Source: Paragordius varius
Lineage: Eukaryota > Nematomorpha
Assembly: GCA_964247055.1 (NCBI GenBank)
Contig: OZ176050.1
Coordinates: forward strand, 2,170,001-2,234,000
DNA length: 64,000 nucleotides
Direction: 5' to 3'
Shown here: positions 12,823-32,749 of the stretch, piece after piece
Position numbering within the stretch: the stretch's first letter is position 1
How the letters are laid out: each line of letters starts with the position of its first letter
Position numbers and translations under genes: made by a program
The notes under the pieces: model-generated
Seen by the model: the letters and a program-made list of their open reading frames with translations, nothing else
Databases searched by the model: none
What the model was told of the DNA's origin: nothing

Positions 12823-15800
12823 TTATGGCATTAATAAACGAGTATTTGTAATAAAGTAGGAATTGGTATTGCGTTCAACGTCATAAAAAATTTCGAGTGC
12901 CCCATGAAATATTGGATACGTATGTGATTGTGCTTTAAGTCGTTCGTTCCAAAATTCTATGACTTTATTGAGTTCTTTTATCAGCAAATAATATTTACCC
13001 TTGGTTAGGGCCAATGTAAAAATATTCGAATCACAAAGGTCAGGGAAAAAATTGAGGAAATCTGGACCCCATAGGGTGGCTGGTAAAGATATTTGATTAG
13101 CATCATGTAATATGAGTGTCATTGCAAACGTGTATTCCATTTTGCTTTGACAAATTGGGCAAATTAGTTTGGTTTCAGATTCAACACTACCAATAGTTAT
13201 ATCATGGTTAGCGTCTTGTAGAAAGTGACAATCCCAACAATGAAGTTGCATTAAATGACAACTTATATTTTGAGTAGTTATTTTGGAAACATTGGGTATA
13301 ATTGCTTTGATGCCACAACAAACATTGGCTGTTCCTAGACTAGGCAATTTATATGCTACATTCGTTTGAGTAAGGGAGGTAGGGAAGAGATTTTGTTTAT
13401 CCATGTGTGACATTAAATACTCTATTATCCGTTTTTGGTTTAAGGCGTGAAATTTTTTTAACGATAAAAAAGATGGATTGATTGAATCTGAATTTATGAG
13501 TGTAGTTAATAGTTCAATTTTTGCATTTTTTGAAGGTGTGGTTTTCGTTGCTGATACATAGTATTCTTTGCAACAGTCTGGAAGTGTAAGAGATAATGTA
13601 TTTGGATTCGAACCAGGTATTACATTTAAAATTTGAATATCGTCATCTTCTTGATAGCCTAAAAATTAAACATTAAATATACCATTTTTCATGCAAAAAC
13701 ATCATTTTTTCAACCAAATGCAACATTTTTTCAACCAAACTCAACATTTTTTCGAGCAAACGCAACATTTTTTCAACCAACGACAACATTTTTTCGAGCA
13801 AACGCAACATTTTTTCAAGCAAAGACAACAATTTTTCAAGCAAACGCATCATTTTTTTCATCCAAACGCAACAGTTTTTCAACCAACGACAACATTTTTT
13901 CAAGCAAAAACAACAATTTTTTTAAAATAAACCATTTTTTTTATTTTAAGACATATTAAATTTAAAGTTAGTGTAAATTAATTTTAGGGTATATTTATGA
14001 TTTTTATTGTTTTATCATCAATATTTGATGGTATGATTGATTTTCAAACATTTTAATTTAGCCCATAAATTGCATTATTTATTTATAAATATTTTTTTAT
14101 CAATTAATACAATTTGCGCTTTAAGACTCTCTTTAAAAATTTAAAGTTATCCTTCGCTTTAAATTCCTTACATTTTAGCAGTTTCCATACAACCGTTTTT
14201 TTTGTGTGTAATTATCTATTTTTTAAATTTAAACTAACATCTTTATTTATTAGTTTTTGAATCAAAATTAATATTTTCATAGTAAAACAACTTTGTTTGA
14301 AAATTTTCTTTAATTTATCAATATTATAAATTTATTATTGTTTTAAACTAAATATTACCATCAATAACCCACAAAACATAGATATTTTTTAATATTAATT
14401 TATAGAAATAATAAGGATATACGGTTATGAAAGAAATGTATTCACTTAAAGGTTTAGGTTAAATAAAAAAATAGGTTTAAATGATTGAATAATGAATATT
14501 TTATTGCCTCATTAATAAACGTTAGAATCAAAATTAAATATTGAAGATCAACTTGAAGTGTTCGAGGACTAAGTTTAAATGTAAAAGAACAATCTTGAAG
14601 CGCAGTATAACTTAAATTGTAAAAGAAAAAATAATTAATATAAATAAATAATGCAATTTATGGGCTAAATTAAAATGTTTGAAAATCAATCATACCATCA
14701 AATATTGATGATAAAACAATAAAAATCATACTACCCTAAAATTAATTTACACGAACTTTAAATTTAATAGTCTTAAAATAAAAAAAATGGTTTTTTATTT
14801 AAAAAAAATTGTTGTTTTTGCTTGAAAAAATGTTGTCGTTGGTTGAAAAAATGTTAAGTTTGGATAAAAAAATGTTGTCTTTGGTTAAAAAAATGTTGCG
14901 TTTGCTTGAAAAAATGTTGCGTTTGCTTGAAAAATTGTTGCCTTTGCTTGAATAAATGTTGCGTTTGCTCGAAAAAATGTTGTCTTTGCTTGAAAAAATG
15001 TTGCGTTTGCTTGAAAAAATGTTGAGTTTGGTTGAAAAAATGTTGCATTTGGTTGAAAAAATGATGTTTTTGCATGAAAAATGGTATATAATCATTAATA
15101 AATCCTTTTCATATACATTTAATGAAACATTAAAAAAGTCAAGTTTTTAAGCATAATTATATATGACTCAGTTAATCAAAGATTATCATACCAAAAAAAA
15201 CAAACATAATTTAATCAAAATTGTTACCGTTTTGTTTAGATGTCTCCGGATTGTGAACATTTCTAGATGAAGAAGGATTGGGTACTGAGATATTATTGTT
15301 AATCTTGTCGGAGGGTTGGTTTACTGACACGGTACCCTTATCGGATTTGAAAGGAAGATAGAGATTACAATATTTTGAGGAATAATATGAATTATCGGAT
15401 AATTCCATAGACATACCGGTATCTTGAGTGAGAGTTTGCTCATCATAAAGAATTTGAAATTCGGATAATTTTGTCGAAATTCGTTCATGTAAAGCTTGGT
15501 GAGATTCTGATGTTTGTTCCAGTAATTTAAGGCCTCGCTTGAAGTTTTTCCTTCCATTCCCATGGACAATAAACTCCAATTGGCTATCATTCTCATTCTT
15601 CTCAGGTAAAGTAATTCGTTTTATGTGAACATTTGTTATGGAAATATAATCTCCTAGTTGAAATAGCAAGAGATCTGGTACATGGTCATCATAAACGTAA
15701 ATGGGTAAAATATAATCCAGTACGATTGGCAGGTGAAACCATTTTGTCTCGAAATCTTGCACAAACTTAACGGTTGCTTCTTCGTTTGTGGAAAAAACTG

Positions 15801-16605
15801 GTGGTTTCAATCTATCGTTGTAAAAACGTAATAAATTATAAATATTTTATTAAGATGAGATATAGTTGCAAGCGAATGCGCTTATAACAAAATATCTTCT
15901 TAAATAATTATAAGTATTTTTGGAATATTATATTTATAAAAAGCCGTTTATTATGACTCTATCCTCTAATCTGAAAATGGCTTAATACAAGAGTTTTTAA
16001 GATAATGTTATCTACTTGTTTGTGTGTGATTTATGAGAGATGCCATCCCATACAAATATTAAAGCGCGGTCTTTATGAAAAACTACCTGGCCAATCAATT
16101 GAACATTGAGATCAATGTATGTTTTTAGGGTCGTTTGATCGGAGAGAGCACTATTTACAATTATATGAGGAGAGTGAGATCGGGATAAAGCCACCTGCGT
16201 ATTTTGCAAAAGTAAGATATGATTTTTGTCAACACTTGTTAATTCGGATGAACGTGGATAAGAAAATAAAATTTGTGGATTCAAAAGACTACCTGTAGAT
16301 TCGGCAATGACTAATAGGGAGAAACCTTTAAAACCAACTCCGCGCATTTCATCATTAAAGCTTTCAATTTTAATACGATGTAATCGTAAAATCTGTTGTA
16401 TTTCAAAATTAAATTTTATAGGCTTTTCAAAGAATAGATTGCAGAGTAGAGACGGTGAATCCGCCAAATAGTTTTCGGAAATACGTAAAGTAATATTTTT
16501 AAAAGGGTTTAGATCGTTATATGATTTAATCCAGGTGAGAATTCCGAATACATTAACTTTCCTGTTAATTTCAAAATCACAAAATTTTGTGTAAACAGTG
16601 ACCAT
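12823..16605 (-). CDS. POT1: POT1, telomere single-strand end-binding protein
   Basis: Three exons: 16605-16016, 15811-15228 and 13658-12823. They have GT-AG junctions and consistent phases (2, then 1), giving about 669 residues; human POT1 has 634. POT1 binds the G-rich telomeric overhang and caps chromosome ends within shelterin. Exon 1 carries the first OB fold, with ILRLHRIKIESF followed by a GFKGFSLLVI strand, and ends FVWDG as vertebrate POT1 does at the domain edge. Exon 2 carries OB2, with YVYDDHVPDLLLFQLGDYI and LEFIVHGNG, aligning to the human YDNHV...LEFHLHGG region. Exon 3 contains the C-terminal domain with paired cysteines (CWDC, CPIC) expected of the zinc-bearing TPP1-binding region. 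The second intron (15227-13659) is filled by a foldback element. The start is the Met that opens the OB fold; no earlier Met is evident. Confidence 0.88.
13678..15088. mobile_element. Foldback-type DNA element A with 21-bp minisatellite arms
   Basis: Two inverted arms (13678-14083 and 14643-15088) flank a 0.56-kb centre. Both outer ends read TATACCATTTTTCATGCAAA on their own strand. Each arm contains a tandem array of a 21-bp unit with core CAACATTTTTTCAA. There are about 11 units in the left arm (13694-13925) and about 13 in the right (14805-15078). The arrays differ in copy number while the rest of the arms match closely. The inner end of each arm is a shared unique segment ending near GCCCATAAATTGCATTATTT. 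The centre holds a weak 21-bp periodic patch (about 14546-14632) resembling the array of element B at 45.4 kb. Flanking TA (or TATA) may be the target duplication. The QTQHFFK-like open frames are a by-product of a repeat unit divisible by three. It lies in a POT1 intron. Confidence 0.8.
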
Positions 16606-17932
16606 TTATGGCAACATATTACAATCAATCACAAGAAGTTTTGGGAATTAAAGACGCCGTCAGTTTAATCATAGGTACTGCTTGACAATTTTAGAGATTG
16701 GCATAGGCAATGTTTCAAATATAAAGAAATTTTTTGAAATTTTGAAAAACAAACAAACGAAAGCATGTTCCCCATATGATAACAAAACTGCCGTAAAAAT
16801 GCACAAACCAATATATATATATATATCTCTCTCTGATAAAATATACATATTATGATAGAAAAATGTAAAGGATTATCATGGTTTTGGTTTTTTCCCGAGT
16901 TATAATATATTTATTTTGTGATAACTGCTTTATATCAGAAGAGGAAAATTGTTTCACATTTGGTTGGATAATATTTTTTGGCCAAGGATAAATTTATTCC
17001 AAAAATATCACTTATGTATTTTAATTACATATAATATCAAAAATATAAATAAATATAATTTTATGTGGAGTTCGAAAGTCAAAAATCTTTTAGAGCTCCT
17101 AAAATAGGCCAGTGCTCGTAAATAGGCGTGAAATGCCAAGATTGCGTGATAAACATTTGAAAAACTGGAACTTTGACAGCCTCAGATAATATTTATAAAA
17201 ATTTAGTTTTTTTTATTGCATTTTATGATATATAGAGAAATTTTTGGAACAAACCATTTAGTTTCGACTAAATTTAATTTAATAATATGTGAGAAATTAC
17301 TTCTGATACGGAGTAACTACCACAAAACTGATTCCTCATATCACTGTATATATATTATCAGGATGTTTTTATATTAAACGATTGACCAATTAGCGCAATA
17401 GTGCAAAATATTTTCGCCAGAAGGCCCCAAACAAGGTACCATAAAAATCCTGAGACAATTATATATTTCATAAGGATTTTTATACTCCCAGCTTTTGTGT
17501 CAATATAGCATTAAAAAAACTATTTTGCACAATGCTGTGAAATCATTCGTATTCGTATTTTAAAGCATAAAGCTATATCAAAAATTTTTTTACGAATTAA
17601 ATACTCCCGAAACTTTACCCTTTGAGTTTTAGTCAAAAAATCCGTTATAATGTTTAATTAAATAAAAAAATTTTATGGTATATAAATTGTCAAAATACGA
17701 CGTTAATTTTATCCTGGATTAATCAAGGTGTATAAAAACTATAATATTGAAACATTACATATGCGTTTTATATGTATTTTTTTAAAAGGACATAATCATG
17801 TGAAAACTTCGGTTAAAAGCAATGCTTTTAGACTCAATTAAGGAGTATAGGAAAAATGCTGCGAAATTTTCTAGAGATGTAAAGATATCGTTTATTAATA
17901 AATACAATAATAATGAAGTAACATATTTATTT
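16606..17932. other. Intergenic stretch upstream of POT1
   Basis: No coding sequence is recognised. It includes a short AT/CT simple repeat near 16812-16836 and a small inverted-repeat element at 17390-17548. The first 100-200 bases upstream of 16605 would be the POT1 promoter; no specific site is identifiable. Confidence 0.5.
17390..17548. repeat. Short inverted-repeat element (MITE-like)
   Basis: The left end reads GCAATAGTGCAAAATATTTT. The right end, reverse-complemented, reads CAGCATTGTGCAAAATAGTT. Inside, CCATAAAAATCCTGAG on the left pairs with the reverse complement of CATAAGGATTTTTATAC on the right. The result is a 160-bp stem-loop-capable unit without coding potential. Only this copy was noticed in the window. 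Confidence 0.5.
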
Positions 17933-18350
17933 TTAGTTTAAGAATTGCTTATCAATAGAACAACGGTTGGAAAGTATTTTCAATCTCTGCTTGGATTTTG
18001 AAATTTTATCTCGGATGAATTTTATTGAAAAGATAGAGATCAATAAAAAGATACAGTTAACTGTCTCCAAAGTAAAAACAATATTATTAATAGTTTTTGC
18101 AAACTTGCTTATATACGAACTGTGCTGATCCAAACTTATTTCCATTGATTGGCATGCCGCCATACGAAAAACCAACTATCGGTCAGGTATATTTATATTA
18201 TTAAATAGCAAGAGTATTGCAAATTTTATGACAAACAAATACGGTCATTTACTTGGTCCAGAATGGCAAAACATGTATGATATCTCCAAAATGTTTTTCA
18301 ACACACTTAAACATTGGCCATTAGATCCGCCTGGAAACACGTTTGTTATA
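17933..18350 (-). CDS. Possible small membrane protein fragment (tetraspanin-like?)
   Basis: Two candidate minus-strand exons can be read. One lies near 18350-18258, after a TTTCCAG acceptor, and contains GSNGQCLSVLKNILE and MFCHSGP. The other runs 18177-17933 and contains ACQSMEISLDQHSSYI, a hydrophobic segment ETVNCIFLLISIFS, and a basic tail ending in a stop. Spaced cysteines followed by one C-terminal membrane helix would fit the end of a tetraspanin large loop and TM4, but the CCG motif and the other three helices were not found. I cannot identify it with certainty. It lies divergent from KAT2. It could be a real partial gene or chance open frames. Confidence 0.25.
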
Positions 18351-18922
18351 CATATAAAGTTTTAGTTACTCCAATAACATTGAGAATTATGAAATGATTT
18401 ATACGCGGTAAGCTTACCATATGATTGCACAACGCTTTTCTCATAATTTACTTTTTAATATTTGGCAAAATAAAAATATATATTTATTAAAAAAAATTAA
18501 GCTAAAATGCGTACAAATATAAAAAATTTATTTTTTAATTTTCGACTTTTATAGTAAAGTCTTTATCGAAATTTTTAATAAATTTCATAAATACAATCTC
18601 TTTCAATTTTAATATTAAATAAAATATATATTTATTTACCTATCTATTTTATCTATAATTATTTTTCTATTTTTTTTTAATTATGGTTGCATAGAATGCT
18701 ATGATTAGCCCATTTTTTTAAATTGAAAATGTGTTTCAATGAAATCAATTTATTTGATTATAGATAACTAAAATATTCTGTTTAGTAAAGTAGATAACAT
18801 TAAACATAATTATTAAGATAGTATTATTATTAATACGCGCATTTTCCCACATAATGTATTATAAAATATGGCTATTTTCTAATTTAATTACCCGCGTATA
18901 TATAATTATTATTATTTGAAAG

Positions 18923-26883
<7,961 letters not shown>

Positions 26884-27669
26884 ATAATACGCCATATTAT
26901 TTATGCATTTTCATATAAACACTCTGTATTTTATATGATTTATATTAATATTGAAAATTGTAATTATTAATATTTTAATATTATATTATATCTGCACGCA
27001 TTTAATTAGACAAAATAATAAATTTAAATTTAATTAACAAATTTACTATACATTTTTTATTCATTTTTATCTCTTTTAATCCATCTAAAAAAGTAATAAA
27101 AATAATTATTAATTTTCATTATGTGTCGCATTAAAATGACAATAGATACATATATATACAATTGTCTCAGCAAAATGTTTTCTTCCAAGCGTTTAATTTT
27201 ACTGTTAACACAACACTCACTTCCTATTTAGTTTGAAATTGCTGAATTTTGTATTTTGGATTTTCCCTCTCTGAATCTTTTGCATGATGACAATAATAAT
27301 AAACTTTCATTTTCTAATTTATTCACAGTTTATTTATTGGGTGTGTTGCTGTTTGTAAAGTTGATAGATAATAATGACGAAGTTTTTTGTTTTGCGGTGA
27401 AACATTAGTTGCTGTAAATTATTTTGATAAATTTTGAAAAAAAAGTATCTTTTTTAACAGATATAACATATTTAATCCTTTTAATTTAACTAATATTTTT
27501 TAACGATCACAAATAATTAGTCCATATACTTATTTCATTGGGCGTTACAATTAATAAAATTTTATGATTTTTTTGACCTGTTCCTGACTACTTAATCATA
27601 CATATCCATACTACAAATAAATACATTAACACATCTCTTTCTCTCTATTATTAATAATAATCGAGAAAA
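26884..27669. other. Intergenic stretch between KAT2 and peroxidase
   Basis: AT-rich, with AATAAA-like signals just after KAT2 (from about 27017). It should hold the KAT2 3' UTR and the peroxidase promoter. No specific element is recognised. Confidence 0.4.
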
Positions 27670-30600
27670 ATGATATATCATAATTTGTATGGCTTTATTT
27701 CATCTTTTTTCATTGTTGTTGGATCATTTGTTAGTGTTAATTCAGGCATATATAGACAATCTGCGCCCTCTGGCAATGATCATCGAATACAATTCCGACC
27801 CTCTTCCCATAGCGACCTATTATCCCGGGCTCAAGTTACAGGGGCAATCGACAAGGCGGCCGCCCTTGTTGATGAGATGGAACCACAATTACGTGGAATT
27901 TTGAATTTAGGTAACAACACATAAAATTATATTCTATATATATTCACTACTACTTTGTAACTTTACTCTAAACCTTATCCCGTCTATCTATAACAATAAA
28001 ACAGATAATTCGGATGTTGTTCTAGTCTATGGTAAACCTATGATACTAAGGAAGTTTCGTTTGGGATTTATAGCTACGTTTGCTGGTCAACTATTAAAGG
28101 AACAATTACAGTATATTAAACCGTTATCAATATTATCCATTCAAAAATATTTTGAATTTATCAATTTTTTAGCGGACGTTTAAACAAATATGATTACGCC
28201 GATTACTTGAATTCATTCGATGTTTCGGGCACAGTTTTGGACAATGAATGTCCTTTTACTGAAGAATTGTACAAGGGTCGAGAATGTGATCCGTTCTATC
28301 GGGAAATTGATGCATTTTGCAACAATCTTAAGAATCCGATTTGGGGTTCAACTTTCAGTCCACCAAAACGGTTTCTGCCACCAGACTATGGTGACGGTAA
28401 GCTTTACGTAATAAATCTCTTTTATTTCTATAAGCTTTGTCATTCGACAAAAACATTATTTTAACGATCGTTATTAAATGTCCAAATAAGTAACTAATTT
28501 TGGATTTTATAGTTTAATTAACTTAGCATCTACCCATTCATTTTAAATTAGAGCATAAATATTAAAGGCAGTTTTTGTAGATCAATATCACTGCTAAACA
28601 AGGGTTTGCACCACCCCAATTTTTTTGCATTTTCTGATACCTAATGGCATGGAAAGGCCAAAACAAAAAAGAAAATTGAGGCCACCAATAGGATTTTTCC
28701 GAAATTTAATTTTTAAATTTGTATTTAATATAAAAATAACAATCATTCCTCGTGTACATATGTTTAAATATTCAAACGAACAAGTCAAAACAAGTAATAT
28801 TCCATGCATGAATAACAAAATTCTAGGCATTAAATAAGATACTAAACAAGCTAAGAGCCAAAGTATTAAAAATCTAAAAGGGGCTTATGTATAGTGTGAT
28901 AGATCCGGGCGGCTGCACAAGCTCTGCATATCCCCCAAGCGATCCAATTATGCCAGATATGGCAAAGATAACAATAAGTAATCGTAAAGCCCGATAAGAG
29001 AGACTTGCAAGCAAAATCCAGGCCAATTTACATGTCAAATTAACCAATTCACAGAATAAAGTTAGATAAATTCTACAATTTAATTGAATAAAAAGATTAG
29101 GTAAATACAAATGGTCCAATTCCATAATAGTAAAATCTACTAAAAGTGGCTATAACATCCATCTGAAATTAAAAATACAAAACAACCAATAATTTTAAAA
29201 AATAAAGTATATCCACTAGGTATAAATAAAGGATTTTTTGTAAGAACCAACTCAAGAAAAAAAGCCTAATAAGTACTCGAAAGGACGGAAACTAACAAAA
29301 ATATAGCCTATCTAAAAGCGGAAGGTTTAAACCATAGAATGCCTTTTTTAGTATTTTTTAAAAAAATTTTTATACGTATTAAAAATTCACTTGAAAGAAA
29401 AAGACTAAATTTTGACGTTTAAGTCCGTACTATTTTTTTCTCTCTGATATTTAAATGACATATTTATATTCAAAAGATAGAGTTTAAAACGCTTTATTAA
29501 ATGATATTAAGTTTATAATATAATAACATTTTATTGTAAAGTTATATTAAATTTTCTCTCGATTTTCTCTTGTTTTTGAACAATTGAAAAACCTATAATA
29601 TTTTAAAATTCTTATTGGCGGGATCAAAAATTTTATCACATTTGGTTTTAAAACACTGAAATTAGTCATAATTTAAAAGATTGAGTAATGGTGCTCAAAA
29701 ATGTCCAAATTTGTCGACTAGTGTATTCGTTTTTGATAATTTTATCCGGTTACTAATAGGCTTTTATTAATTATGTTAATTTATCTGTCAAAATTGAGTT
29801 GCATTTTTTCGCATAAAGTAAAACATATAGATAATATTAATTTGTTGTTTTATAAAACTTTTTTGTTTGGACATTTTTTGTATTTCTATCTTTTTTCTAC
29901 CTCATTTTGTGGGGTAATAATGATGACAAAATAGCATAAGGCCCAATATTTATATTTAAAAATAATATAAAAAGCTTGTTTTTAAAAAAATAATAATTAA
30001 TTTTTCGTCATTTTAGAGGAGCAAGAAAAGCACATCGAATCATTAAAAAAGGCCCGATTATTTTTTTAACGGGTCCGGTTTTCTATTTTTATACCCTCTT
30101 TTTTAACGTACGATTATAGGACTAAATAGTTTAAGATTATCGGTTAAAGGCGAATATCTCCCAGATACAAGGTTGGTGAGTACAACTGTTTTGAAGACGC
30201 GCGTGATTCAAGATCCTATTTGGACGAACGCTTTCATGTCTTTCGGCCAATTCCTAGATCATGAAATAGCTTTGGCTTCTAGTCCATCGGGTTTATCATA
30301 AGTTTTAATCTTTATAGGAGACAAATTTGGGGGTGTATCCTGTTGTGGTCGAGATAAAGATCATCCCATTTGCATGCCAATCAGTATTCCTACCAATGAT
30401 TATTTTTACAGTCGATGGAATCAAACATGTTTGGATGTTGTGAGATCGGCCCCTTCTATCGATAGAGATTGTAAATTAGGTATGGAAAATCCTTTTTTTA
30501 TTCATACATATATAGGTGCACGACAACATAAAAATGAGGTGACTTCTTATATTGATGCTTCGCCCGTGTATGGCAATACTGCAGCAGCTCGTGATGCCGT

Positions 30601-32439
30601 TAGATTGTTTCAGGGAGGTTTGTAATTTAGTTATTTTTTACAATTTTGTTAGGTCTATTACGGACTCAGGTTAACCGTTATAACCCTGCAAACAAACCAC
30701 TGCTTCCAAAAGAAATTGTACCATCCGCAGGCCCATGTGCTAATAAAACTGAAGAATTTAGATGTTTCCAAGCCGGTAATAATCAATCAATTAAATTTGT
30801 TTATTCTGATTTTAGGTGACGAAAGAGCTAATCAAAATTCTATGTTGCTTTCGTTCCATCATGTATTTTTACGAGAACACAATCAGATTGTAACTGAACT
30901 TGCCAAACTCAATCCTCATTGGGATGATGAAAAATTGTAAGAAATGTTTTTTCCATTTTAACTTTTAGATTTTTGGAGGGCCGAAGGATCATTGGAGCTT
31001 ATATGCAACATATCGTGTATAATGAATACCTGCCTATCGTTTTGGGACCATACAATATCAAAAAGTTTAAACTAGGTTTGCAAAATACCGGCTATTTTAC
31101 CGGTTACGATGAAGATATCGATGCTAGTATTGAACAAGGCTTTACTGTATCAGCATTTAGATTTGGGCACAGTTTGATTCAGTAAGTCAATTTATGAAAC
31201 TAACATTACATTTATGGATACGCTTAACAGTATTACAATGGTAAATATATATTTTTAAACTTTATTTTCCATTATCTTTAGTCCCTTCATTTTTCGAATG
31301 ACTGCGGATCGGCAACGTTATTCTCCTCTTAATCTGAGACAAGACTTTTTCCGTCCCGAAAATATCTATATTGAATATTTTCCAAAGGGCCTAGATCCGA
31401 TTATAAGAGGTTTATCTCAACAACACAACATGTTAATGGATAACAACTTTGCTGAAGATGTCAAAAACCATTTGTTTGAACCAGATCATCTCCCTTTCGG
31501 TTATTATACATTTTTCATTCATATTTGAATATAGCATTAAAAATCAGAATTTGAGGTATTTCAAAATTCAAAATTTGGAAAAAAATTTAAATTTAAGTTT
31601 TGTGTTAATATTAGACTGTTAAATTTTACGATTTATTGGATGTAACAACGTTAATGGTAGTTTCACAAGAATATTAAGTGGCAGAATTTATGTTCAACAT
31701 TTATCTAATTTATTTTTTATTACGGAATATTAAGAAATGTAATAGGGCAAGGGTACAATTATCCAATTTTATTAAATAACGTCAGTGTGTGTTTTGGTCA
31801 ATCTAAAATTTAAGCAATTTTTTTGTAATTTTACCGTAGGATTGGATCTTCCAGCCATTAACACTAAACGTGGACGGGACCACGGGATCCCAGGTTACAA
31901 TGAATGGCGAGAATTTTGTGGTTTCCCTCGTTTTCACAGTTTTGAGGAGATGGAATCTGAAATGTATGAAGGCGTACCTACTAATTTAGCCAAAGTTTAT
32001 GAACATCCAGACGATGTGGATCTGTTTGTAGGAGGGGTCAGTGAGGTTCCTGTCGATGGGGCAGTCGCTCCCCCCACCATGGCTTGTGTCATTGGACTCC
32101 AATTTCATAATCTCAGGTATGGTGATAGATTCTGGTATGAAAATCTTCCCAAACCCGGTATCATAGACTACCCTTTCACACCAGGTAACATATAGTCGTG
32201 TTAATATAATGTGTTTTAGAACAACTCCAGGAAATACGGAAAGTTTTGTTGAGTAAAATTGTTTGTGAGAATGCGGATTACGTTCCTTCCATACAAAAAC
32301 AAATGTTGAAAATGCCCAGTTTAAAGTATTTTTTTGTGCATTTATACACAATTTTAGCAATCCTTTCGTGCTGTGCGATAATTTGCCCAAAGTTGATTTA
32401 TCGGTTTGGAAGGAAGCTCCTACTGCATACTATGGATAG
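27670..32439 (+). CDS. Secreted animal heme peroxidase (peroxidasin/chorion-peroxidase type)
   Basis: Exons: 27670-27910, 28005-28110, 28173-28396, 30120-30291, 30328-30479, 30516-30617, 30653-30775, 30816-30936, 30969-31181, 31282-31499, 31840-32184, 32220-32325 and 32358-32439. All are GT-AG with consistent phases. The N-terminus is a signal peptide ([17 protein letters not shown]). Family landmarks appear in order: [19 protein letters not shown], the distal-His segment [57 protein letters not shown] with the catalytic Arg region, [14 protein letters not shown], a proximal-His FRFGHSLI, and [21 protein letters not shown]. The end, [19 protein letters not shown], is also typical. These enzymes use hydrogen peroxide to oxidise halides or tyrosines in secreted or cuticular matrix. 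No Ig or LRR modules are present, so it is not a full peroxidasin. Six introns are 32-40 bp; one (28397-30119) is 1.7 kb without a recognised element. Confidence 0.92.
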
Positions 32440-32526
32440 AAAGAAATGCATTCATTATTCATCATCACTCAATGATAATACGACATTTACCAAAAAAGAT
32501 TTACAATAATTCTTAAATAAATAATA

Positions 32527-32531
<5 letters not shown>

Positions 32532-32566
<35 letters not shown>
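32532..32566. repeat. (TA)n microsatellite
   Basis: An uninterrupted alternating AT run of about 17 dinucleotides lies 93 bp after the peroxidase stop. Confidence 0.9.
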
Positions 32567-32568
<2 letters not shown>

Positions 32569-32749
32569 TATTTATTGATTAATTGTATAGTGTGGTATTA
32601 AAAATAGATACGGTAGATTTTTTATCAAGGTTAGACATAGTTTCTATTAAAAGGGTTGTCTTTAAATATTTGCTAAATAGTACCCCACATATTTTTGCGA
32701 TGGACATATAAGTTTGGGTATTACCTTCGTTTTTTCTCTTTCATATGAG

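Noticed and set aside
13691-13930. Open frames of QTQHFFK-like repeats (also 14799-15150)
   Set aside because: They arise from a 21-bp tandem unit, a multiple of three, inside the inverted arms of a foldback element. They are open on both strands and lack any gene context.
13678-15088. CRISPR array at the 21-bp repeats
   Set aside because: The units are contiguous without spacers, arranged in inverted arms, and the sequence is animal nuclear DNA.
30292-30327. Alternative peroxidase donor at 30301 giving an 18-bp intron
   Set aside because: It breaks the phase. The donor at 30292 gives a 36-bp intron and restores the conserved CCGRDKDHP frame.
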